This document shows, piece by piece, positions 57,374 to 64,000 of a stretch of 64,000 bases of DNA. Both the position numbers and the translations under genes were made by a program. Source of the stretch: Exiguobacterium sp. Helios. Lineage in GTDB: Bacteria > Bacillota > Bacilli > Exiguobacteriales > Exiguobacteriaceae. The first letter of the stretch is position 1, and each line of letters begins with the position of its first letter. The stretch covers positions 2,319,501 to 2,383,500 of the forward strand of contig NZ_CP053557.1 of assembly GCF_014524545.1 (NCBI RefSeq), given 5' to 3'. Below the pieces are notes generated by a model. It worked only from the letters and a program-made list of their open reading frames with translations, was not told the origin of the DNA and made no database searches.

Positions 57374-60010
57374 TTATTTTGCGAGTTCGCTGATCCGGAC
57401 TTCGACTGCCGCCCGTTTCTCTTTATAGTCTTGTGCTTTTGCCTGTTCTTCTTCAATGACGTGTGCCGGAGCTTTCCCGACGAAGCCCGGGTTGTTGAGT
57501 TTCTTCTCGACCCGTTCGACTTCTTTTGTATATTTCACCAGTTCTTTATTCAGACGTGCGATTTCTTCTTCGATGTTGATCAAATCAGCTAGTGGAATGA
57601 ATAATTCGGCTCCCGTCACGATGGCACTCATCGCTTTTTCCGGTGCTGGCATATTCCGTTCGACGAGCAATTCCGAGGCATTCGTGAACTTTTTCAAGTA
57701 CGAGACGTTTGTCTCTAAATCGTGCTGGACTTGATCGTCACTTGTTGCAATCATCAACTGGATTTGTTTCGACATCGGTGCGTTGACTTCAGCACGGATG
57801 TTTCGGACTGAACGGATGACGTTCTGAACCGCCTCGAACGCCGGAACAGCTTTTGGGAAGTCCAGTGAATCGTTGCGTGTCGGCCAGGCAGCACGTGTGA
57901 CCGTTTCGCCTTCGTGCGGCAAGTGTTGCCAAATCTCTTCCGTGATGAACGGCATGAACGGATGCATCAGACGCATGATTTGATCCAGCGTATACGCAAG
58001 AATCGAACGTGTCGTCAATTTAGCGGCTTCATCTTCACCGTTTAACGGCAATTTCGCCATCTCGATGTACCAGTTACAGAAATCTTCCCAGATGAAGTGA
58101 TAGAGAACACGACCGGCTTCACCGAACTCATACTTGTCCGAAAGACGTGTTACATCATCAATCGTCGTGTTCAGACGCGTCAGGATCCATTGGTCGGCCA
58201 GTGATTTCTCACCTGACAGGTCAATCTGTTCATGTGTCAGTCCGTCCATGTTCATCAACGCAAAACGGCTTGCGTTCCATAATTTATTCGAGAAGTTCCA
58301 CGTCGCTTCGATTTTCTCCCAGTAGAAACGTAAATCGTTTCCTGGTGTTGAACCGGTCGTTAAGAACCAACGCAGCGAATCAGCACCGTATTTCTCGATG
58401 ACATCCATCGGATCAATTCCGTTACCGAGTGACTTCGACATTTTCCGTCCTTCCGAGTCGCGGATCAAACCGTGAATCAGTACATCGTTGAACGGACGTT
58501 CGCCTGTGAATTCATACGACTGGAAGATCATCCGTGAGACCCAGAAGGCGATGATATCGTAACCCGTCACGAGTGTTGACGTCGGGAAGTACTTCTGATA
58601 ATCAGCTGCCCCTTCATTTGGCCAACCCATCGTCGAGAACGGCCAGAGCGCTGAAGAGAACCAGGTGTCAAGCACATCATTGTCCTGTTCCCAGTTTTCG
58701 ATGTCAGACGGTGCTTCTTTGCCGACGTAGACTTCACCCGTTTCTTTATGGTACCAGGCCGGAATCCGGTGACCCCACCAGAGCTGACGGCTGACACACC
58801 AGTCGCGGATGTTTTCCATCCAGCGGACGTATGTGTTTTCGAAACGTTGCGGAATGAAGTTGATTTTGTCTTCGCCTTGCTGCTCTTTCAATGCTTTTTC
58901 AGCGAGCGGCTCCATTTTAACGAACCATTGGAGCGACAAGTACGGCTCGACGATCGCGTCCGACCGTTCCGAGTGACCGACGGAATGCAGATGCGGTTCA
59001 ACCTTGATCAGGACACCTGATTCTTTTAGATCTTCAACGATTTGCTTGCGGCATTCAAAACGATCCATGCCTTCGTATTTCCCGGCATTTTCATTCATCG
59101 TGCCGTCTTCGTTCATGACAAGGACACGTGGTAAATCATGTCGGTTTCCGACTTCAAAGTCGTTCGGATCGTGGGCCGGCGTGATTTTAACGACACCTGT
59201 TCCAAATTCCATGTCGACGTACTCATCGGCAACAATCGGGATTTCCTGGCCGACGATTGGCAACGTGATCGTTTTTCCGACGAGGTGCGCATAACGCTCA
59301 TCTTTCGGATTGACGGCAATCGCCGTATCGCCGAGCATCGTTTCCGGACGTGTCGTCGCCAGTTCGACGTGACCGCTTCCGTCCGTCAACGGATAACTGA
59401 AGTGATAGAAAGCTCCTTCGATGTCCTTATAGATGACTTCGATATCCGAGATGGCTGTTTTCGTCGCCGGATCCCAGTTAACGATGTATTCACCACGGTA
59501 GATCAAGCCTTTTTCATACAATTTAACGAACACTTCCTGAACTGCTTCCGACAAGCCTTCATCGAGTGTAAACCGTTCCCGTGAATAATCGAGTCCGAGT
59601 CCGAGTTTCGACCATTGTTCGCGGATCGTTGAAGCATACTCTTCTTTCCATGCCCATGATTGTTCGAGGAACTTCTCACGTCCCATTTCAAGACGTGACT
59701 TGCCTTCCGCCCGGAGTTTCTGTTCGACTTTTGCCTGCGTCGCGATTCCGGCGTGGTCCATTCCCGGCAGGTACAAGACGTCGAAGCCCTGCATCCGTTT
59801 CATCCGTGTCAGCATGTCCTGAAGTGTTGTATCCCAGGCATGACCGAGGTGTAATTTCCCGGTGACGTTCGGGGGTGGGATGACGATCGTATACGGCGCT
59901 TTTTCCGGATCCTGATCGGCTTTGAAGTATTCCCCTTTCATCCAAAAGTCGTACCATTTTTCTTCTGTTGCCTGCGGATCATATTTGGTTGGCATTGATA
60001 ATTCCTGCAT
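57374..60010 (-). CDS. valS: Valyl-tRNA synthetase
   Basis: ValRS is a class Ia synthetase of 878 residues. HIGH is present as HLGH (54-57), an editing domain lies around 190-340, and KMSKS appears as [11 protein letters not shown]. The anticodon domain and a C-terminal coiled coil (about 810-875) complete the protein. GGAGC lies seven bases before the ATG at 60010. It is controlled by the T-box directly upstream. Confidence 0.97.
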   Translation of the reverse strand: MQELSMPTKYDPQATEEKWYDFWMKGEYFKADQDPEKAPYTIVIPPPNVTGKLHLGHAWDTTLQDMLTRMKRMQGFDVLYLPGMDHAGIATQAKVEQKLRAEGKSRLEMGREKFLEQSWAWKEEYASTIREQWSKLGLGLDYSRERFTLDEGLSEAVQEVFVKLYEKGLIYRGEYIVNWDPATKTAISDIEVIYKDIEGAFYHFSYPLTDGSGHVELATTRPETMLGDTAIAVNPKDERYAHLVGKTITLPIVGQEIPIVADEYVDMEFGTGVVKITPAHDPNDFEVGNRHDLPRVLVMNEDGTMNENAGKYEGMDRFECRKQIVEDLKESGVLIKVEPHLHSVGHSERSDAIVEPYLSLQWFVKMEPLAEKALKEQQGEDKINFIPQRFENTYVRWMENIRDWCVSRQLWWGHRIPAWYHKETGEVYVGKEAPSDIENWEQDNDVLDTWFSSALWPFSTMGWPNEGAADYQKYFPTSTLVTGYDIIAFWVSRMIFQSYEFTGERPFNDVLIHGLIRDSEGRKMSKSLGNGIDPMDVIEKYGADSLRWFLTTGSTPGNDLRFYWEKIEATWNFSNKLWNASRFALMNMDGLTHEQIDLSGEKSLADQWILTRLNTTIDDVTRLSDKYEFGEAGRVLYHFIWEDFCNWYIEMAKLPLNGEDEAAKLTTRSILAYTLDQIMRLMHPFMPFITEEIWQHLPHEGETVTRAAWPTRNDSLDFPKAVPAFEAVQNVIRSVRNIRAEVNAPMSKQIQLMIATSDDQVQHDLETNVSYLKKFTNASELLVERNMPAPEKAMSAIVTGAELFIPLADLINIEEEIARLNKELVKYTKEVERVEKKLNNPGFVGKAPAHVIEEEQAKAQDYKEKRAAVEVRISELAK

Positions 60011-60033
60011 CTGAATCGCTCCTTTAATCCATA

Positions 60034-60302
60034 ATAAAAACGGCTTCTCTCGTCCTCATCTAAGGACGAAAGAAGCCGTTGCTCTTCCGCGGTACCACCT
60101 TAGTTCACTCTTTACAGAGTGCCCTCTAGCCCGCGTAACGTGCGGCAATCCGGATCTCGCTTGCTGTTGCTTACGAGACCAGCTCGTGGGGTGACCTTCA
60201 TCAGGACGTCCTGTCACATCTCTCAGCCATGGATGTGTTCTCTCATAACAGTCCGTTGATTGACTACTCTTCCCGTCATCGCTGTTTTCCAAATTAATCT
60301 TT
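60034..60302 (-). promoter_or_regulatory. T-box riboswitch, valS leader
   Basis: The T-box AAGGTGGTACCGCGG is at 60087-60101 and the terminator (ACGGCTTCT stem plus T) at 60036-60080. Stem I has GATGACGGGAAGAGTAG on its 5' side and GATGAAGGTCACC on its 3' side, giving specifier GUC (Val) at 60193-60195. It fills the 333-base gap between hemL and valS. Confidence 0.95.
60036..60080 (-). terminator. T-box regulated terminator before valS
   Basis: AACGGCTTCTTTCGTCCT / AGGACGAGAGAAGCCGTT (near-perfect) is followed by TTTATT on the minus strand. Confidence 0.9.
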
Positions 60303-60308
60303 CTTCAT

Positions 60309-60336
60309 TTTATCCGAGACGTCCGTAGCGCGTCAA
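60309..60336 (-). promoter_or_regulatory. Promoter of valS
   Basis: TTGACG (60331-60336) and GATAAA (60309-60314) are 16 bases apart on the minus strand, immediately before the T-box. Confidence 0.65.
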
Positions 60337-60343
60337 GAACTGC

Positions 60344-61654
60344 TTAACGATTAAATTCGAGTTGCAATTCCTTGAATGTCAGTTCGACTGCTGCAATCGT
60401 CTGCTCGATGTCTTCGTCCGTATGAACGGTCGATAGGAAGAGTCCTTCAAATTGTGACGGTGGTAAGAAGATGCCGCGTGCTGCCATCTTTTGATAATAC
60501 GAACGGAACATGTCGAGATTCGACGATTTTGCCTGCTCGAAATTGGTCACCGGCTGATCCGTGAAGAAGACACCGAACATGGCGCCCGCCCGGTTCGTTG
60601 TTAACGGAATATTGTATTTCGCTGCTGCTGCGAGATACCCTTCCGCCAGTCGACCGGCTTTCCGGTCAAACTCTTCGTAATGTTCCGGTTTCAGCTGCGT
60701 CAATGTCGCAAGACCGGCTGTCATCGCAAGCGGATTACCTGATAACGTCCCCGCTTGGTAAATCGGACCTTGCGGCGCAATTTGTTCCATGATATCGCGA
60801 CGTCCACCGTAAGCACCGACCGGCATACCGCCGCCGATGACCTTACCGAGACACGTGATATCCGGCGTGACACCGAAGTATCCCTGCGCACAGTTGAAGC
60901 CGACACGGAAACCGGTCATGACTTCATCAAAAATCAAGAGTGTGCCATACTGTTCCGTGATTTCGCGAAGTCCTTTGAGGAATCCCGGTTGCGGTGGAAC
61001 GAAGCCCATGTTTCCGGCTGCCGGTTCAACGATGACTCCTGCGATATCATCTCCGTGTTTTTCAAATGCAATCCGGACCGCATCCATATCATTGTATGGA
61101 ACCGTCAATGTCATGCTGGCAATTTGTGCCGGTACGCCCGGTGAATCCGGGAGTCCGAGAGTCGCCACGCCTGATCCGGCTTTAATCAACAGCGAATCGC
61201 CGTGACCATGGTAACAGCCTTCGAATTTCAGGATTTTTGTTTTTCCGGTATAGCCGCGTGCGAGGCGAAGCGCAGCCATCGTTGCTTCCGTTCCCGAGTT
61301 GACCATCCGGACGACTTCAACCGACGGGACACGGCTGATGACGACTTCTGCCATCGCCGATTCGATTTCGGTCGGTGTTCCGTAGCTCCAACCGCGTGTC
61401 GCTTGTTCCTGAATCGCTGCTGTCACGATCGGATCCGCATGACCAAGAATCATCGGTCCCCAAGACAAGACATAGTCGATGTATTCTTTGCCATCGATGT
61501 CATATAACCGTGACCCTTGTGCCCGTTCTGCAAAAATCGGTGTCATTCCGACTGATTTATAGGCACGAACCGGGCTGTTGACGCCACCCGGCATGAGCGG
61601 CAAGGCGCGTTCAAACGCCGCTTTTGATTTTGAGTTCTGATTCGTTAAGCTCAT
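60344..61654 (-). CDS. hemL: Glutamate-1-semialdehyde 2,1-aminomutase
   Basis: HemL converts glutamate-1-semialdehyde to 5-aminolevulinate using PLP. From the ATG at 61654 (GGAGG seven bases ahead) it has 436 residues. [12 protein letters not shown] is at 21-32, and the PLP lysine is in [17 protein letters not shown] (Lys271). The ATG overlaps the hemB stop by four bases. It is the last gene of hemCDBL. Confidence 0.96.
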   Translation of the reverse strand: MSLTNQNSKSKAAFERALPLMPGGVNSPVRAYKSVGMTPIFAERAQGSRLYDIDGKEYIDYVLSWGPMILGHADPIVTAAIQEQATRGWSYGTPTEIESAMAEVVISRVPSVEVVRMVNSGTEATMAALRLARGYTGKTKILKFEGCYHGHGDSLLIKAGSGVATLGLPDSPGVPAQIASMTLTVPYNDMDAVRIAFEKHGDDIAGVIVEPAAGNMGFVPPQPGFLKGLREITEQYGTLLIFDEVMTGFRVGFNCAQGYFGVTPDITCLGKVIGGGMPVGAYGGRRDIMEQIAPQGPIYQAGTLSGNPLAMTAGLATLTQLKPEHYEEFDRKAGRLAEGYLAAAAKYNIPLTTNRAGAMFGVFFTDQPVTNFEQAKSSNLDMFRSYYQKMAARGIFLPPSQFEGLFLSTVHTDEDIEQTIAAVELTFKELQLEFNR

Positions 61655-62640
61655 TTTGACCCCTCCAAGTAACGACAAATGTCTTTCGCGAAATAGGTGA
61701 TGATTAGATCGGCACCGGCCCGTTTAAATCCAAGCATTGTCTCCATGACGATTCGTTCTTCATCAATCCAGCCGTTTAATGCAGCGGCTTTGACCATCGC
61801 ATATTCACCCGATACGTTGTATGCAACGATTGGCAGATCCACGCGTTCGCGGACGTCACGAATGATATCCATAAAGGCAAGGGCCGGTTTGACGATCATG
61901 AAGTCTGCACCTTGATCAACATCCGCTGTTGCTTCACGGAACGCTTCCCGACGGTTTGCAGGATCCATTTGATACCCTTTGCGGTCGCCTTCACCAGGAG
62001 CCGAGTTTGCCGCATCACGGAACGGTCCGTAATACGCGGAAGCATACTTGACGCCGTAACTCATGACCGGGATATGGCTGAAGCCGTTCTCATCCAGTCC
62101 TTGGCGGATCGCTGCCACGAACCCGTCCATCATCGAAGACGGTGCAATGATATCGGCACCGGCACGCGCTTGTGAGACCGCTGTTTGGACATGTAACGGA
62201 AGTGATGCATCATTATCGACGGTTCCGTCAGCAACGATGCCGCAGTGTCCTGTAGACGTGTATTCACATAAACACGTATCTGCGATGACCGTCAGTTGCG
62301 GTGCAACTTTTTTAACGAGTCGTGTCGCTTCTTGAACGATCCCGTGATCATGAAATGCCCCTGTTCCCTGCTCATCTTTTAAATGATCGTGCGGTACGCC
62401 GAACAGGATGACTGATTCAATACCAAGTGAAACGACTTCTTGGATTTCTGCTTCAAGATGATCGAGTGATAAGTTGAACACACCCGGCATCGAGCTGACT
62501 TCCCGTTTGATGTCGTCCCCTTCCGCGATAAATAGCGGATAAATCAAATCGGATTTGTGCAAATGATTTTCCCGGACGAGTGAGCGTAATGACGCTGTAT
62601 TGCGTAAGCGGCGGTGGCGTGCGAATTCTAATGTATTCAT
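61651..62640 (-). CDS. hemB: Delta-aminolevulinic acid dehydratase (porphobilinogen synthase)
   Basis: HemB condenses two 5-aminolevulinates. The 329 residues include the zinc-type cysteine segment [14 protein letters not shown], and the two Schiff-base lysine regions [17 protein letters not shown] and MIVKPALA. The ATG overlaps the hemD stop by four bases. Confidence 0.97.
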   Translation of the reverse strand: MNTLEFARHRRLRNTASLRSLVRENHLHKSDLIYPLFIAEGDDIKREVSSMPGVFNLSLDHLEAEIQEVVSLGIESVILFGVPHDHLKDEQGTGAFHDHGIVQEATRLVKKVAPQLTVIADTCLCEYTSTGHCGIVADGTVDNDASLPLHVQTAVSQARAGADIIAPSSMMDGFVAAIRQGLDENGFSHIPVMSYGVKYASAYYGPFRDAANSAPGEGDRKGYQMDPANRREAFREATADVDQGADFMIVKPALAFMDIIRDVRERVDLPIVAYNVSGEYAMVKAAALNGWIDEERIVMETMLGFKRAGADLIITYFAKDICRYLEGSK

Positions 62641-63323
62641 AACAGTTCCTCCTCTAAAATACAGTCAATCAGCCCGTCAAGCGTATAGACAGCAGCGACC
62701 AGAAGCGGTGCCAAACCAGATCGTCGGGCGGCTTGCTCGGTGATTGGTCCGATCGTCACATAAGTCGCGGTCGTCCCCTTGCAAAATGGAGCAATCGCTT
62801 CGACAGCTGAAGGACTTTGTAATCCAATATACGTAGCACGTTGCAGCACATCAGGCGGAAGCCCCCGTAACTTCGTTTCGTACGTGATGACTTCCAACAC
62901 TTCAGCCGCAACGGCGTTTCTTAATCGTTCGAGCGGTTCTTGACGTGACCGGTTCCCGCGGGCAAAACAAATCCGTTGACCGGTCTCGAGAAGCGGTCGT
63001 AATTCTTCGACGAGCACATCCCCAGTAAAAGCGGATGGCATGAAATCAGGTGTCCGTCCCTGCCGGATTAACGCCGCCGCCGTTTTCGACCCGACGACGG
63101 CAATCTTTGTGTCCTGCAAAGACGGAAGCTGTGACTGGATACGTTCGACGCCGGTCGGACTCGTGACAATCAGCCAATCTAATGCTGTCGGCAATTGAAA
63201 GGCGACAGGAATCGTTTCGATGACCGGGTGATGGACGACTTCAATCTGTTGTGCCGCTAAACGCGCCACTTGCTCTGCAGTCGGCCGCCGACTCCCCGTC
63301 AAGACCAGTTGTTTATAAATCAT
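62637..63323 (-). CDS. hemD: Uroporphyrinogen-III synthase
   Basis: HemD closes and inverts hydroxymethylbilane. About 228 residues begin [27 protein letters not shown] and [13 protein letters not shown] are the family's loosely conserved blocks, and two Rossmann-like halves are implied. A longer frame starts at 63515 but runs through hemC in another phase. The ATG at 63323 lies inside the end of hemC with a weak ribosome site, so translation is probably coupled. Confidence 0.9.
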   Translation of the reverse strand: MIYKQLVLTGSRRPTAEQVARLAAQQIEVVHHPVIETIPVAFQLPTALDWLIVTSPTGVERIQSQLPSLQDTKIAVVGSKTAAALIRQGRTPDFMPSAFTGDVLVEELRPLLETGQRICFARGNRSRQEPLERLRNAVAAEVLEVITYETKLRGLPPDVLQRATYIGLQSPSAVEAIAPFCKGTTATYVTIGPITEQAARRSGLAPLLVAAVYTLDGLIDCILEEELL

Positions 63324-64000
63324 CCGGTAAAGATGCGAGAATTTCACGGCCACCCGCATCGAGAAGACGCGTCGCAACCGTTTGACCGAGTTGCATCGGA
63401 TCAAGTGATGTTTCCCGTTCAAGCAAGATTTGTTGTCCGTCCACTGAACCGAGGAATCCGACGAGTGTCGTCGACAAATCTTCGTTGATGGTCGCAAATC
63501 CACCGACAGGTACATGACAGCTTCCTTCGATTGCCGCTAAGAAAGAACGTTCGGCGAAGGCTACTTTTTCTGTCATCTGATCGTGGATCAAATTCAACAA
63601 GTCGCGCACTTCTTGATCGTTCGCTCGGCATTCGATTGCCAAAATTCCTTGTCCGACTGCGGGAATCATATCATCCGTTGAAATGTATTCCGAAACGATT
63701 TCATCCGACCAGCCCATCCGCTGAAGACCGGCAGCAGCAAGCAGAATGCCGTCAAACGGACCTGTTTTCAGCTTTTCAAGACGTGTATCGATGTTCCCAC
63801 GAATCGATTCGATTTTTAAATCCGGACGTAATTTGAGTAATTGGGAACCACGGCGTAAGCTGCTTGTTCCAACGATTGCGCCTTCCGGAAGCGAGTCCAG
63901 TCCGCCGCCTGTCATCGTAATCAAGGCATCACGCGCATCGACTCGTGCAGGTGTCGCGCCGATGATGAGCCCTGTCGGCAACTCAGACGGGAGATCTTTC
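63313..64000 (-). CDS. hemC: Hydroxymethylbilane synthase (N-terminus beyond window)
   Basis: HemC polymerises porphobilinogen. The frame runs open to the right edge, so the N-terminal 80 or so residues are missing; codons before the internal TTG at 63981 still read KDLPSE, as expected. GTSSLRRGSQLLKLRPD is the substrate-binding segment, and EGSCHVPVGGFA carries the cysteine that holds the dipyrromethane cofactor. It overlaps hemD by 11 bases. Confidence 0.96.
   Translation of the reverse strand, partial: KDLPSELPTGLIIGATPARVDARDALITMTGGGLDSLPEGAIVGTSSLRRGSQLLKLRPDLKIESIRGNIDTRLEKLKTGPFDGILLAAAGLQRMGWSDEIVSEYISTDDMIPAVGQGILAIECRANDQEVRDLLNLIHDQMTEKVAFAERSFLAAIEGSCHVPVGGFATINEDLSTTLVGFLGSVDGQQILLERETSLDPMQLGQTVATRLLDAGGREILASLPDDL

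Noticed and set aside
63324-63515. 64-residue N-terminal extension of hemD
   Set aside because: It overlaps conserved hemC coding sequence in a different frame and has no HemD-like residues; the start at 63323 gives the normal length.

Overview
The window looks like a housekeeping stretch of a Bacillales chromosome, most likely Exiguobacterium or a close relative. This is inferred from gene content and order, not from a database search. From right to left the order is hemC-hemD-hemB-hemL, valS-folC, a type IV pilus block, maf-radC-mreBCD-minCD, rng, rplU-prp-rpmA-spo0B-obg, niaR-nifS/nadBCA, ruvAB-queA-tgt-yajC-secDF, recJ-apt-rel-dtd, hisS-aspS, 6S RNA, tcdA, rarA and cymR-iscS-mnmA. That is the Bacillus subtilis backbone with the sporulation genes at this locus (spoIVFA/B, spoVID, spoIIB) missing, which fits a non-spore-former. 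A Spo0B-like gene is nevertheless kept next to obg. Nearly all housekeeping genes lie on the minus strand. Rho-independent terminators divide them into clear operons.

Region 1 (1-8.9 kb): sulfur transfer and tRNA modification (cymR, iscS/yrvO, mnmA, tcdA), recombination and DNA repair (rarA, a cryptochrome-DASH-type photolyase, an AAG-type glycosylase), a 6S RNA gene with a good promoter, a 40-residue small gene, and aspS. Region 2 (8.9-23 kb): hisS-aspS under a T-box whose specifier reads GAC (Asp), dtd, rel, apt, recJ, separate secF and secD, yajC, and ruvA-ruvB-queA-tgt. Region 3 (22.9-28 kb): the NAD block, nadB-nadC-nadA diverging from nifS-niaR across a promoter/operator segment. Region 4 (28-39 kb): a CNNM/CorC-type membrane protein, obg, spo0B-like, the L27/Prp/L21 operon with an L21 leader, an RNase E/G lacking the zinc-link cysteines, minD/minC, mreD/mreC/mreB, radC and maf.

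Region 5 (39-56 kb) is the accessory part: a full Gram-positive type IV pilus locus at the place where B. subtilis keeps only comC (prepilin peptidase). On the minus strand it runs VanW/G5-like envelope protein, small membrane protein, pilB, pilT, pilC, major pilin (own promoter and terminator), pilD, a natural PilM-PilN fusion, and pilO. A divergent plus-strand operon carries two minor prepilins and a PilX-like protein. Next to it lie an AT-rich pair, an ankyrin-repeat membrane protein and a 1,189-residue secreted DUF5057-like/Ig-like protein, which may be surface partners of the pilus. Region 6 (56-64 kb): folC, valS under a T-box with a GUC (Val) specifier, and hemL, hemB, hemD, hemC of the tetrapyrrole operon.

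No insertion sequence, prophage, CRISPR array, tRNA or rRNA gene was seen. The best candidates for new biology are the pilus locus with its PilMN fusion and neighbouring surface proteins, the Spo0B-like protein in a non-sporulating background, and the Asp-reading T-box placed in front of hisS.
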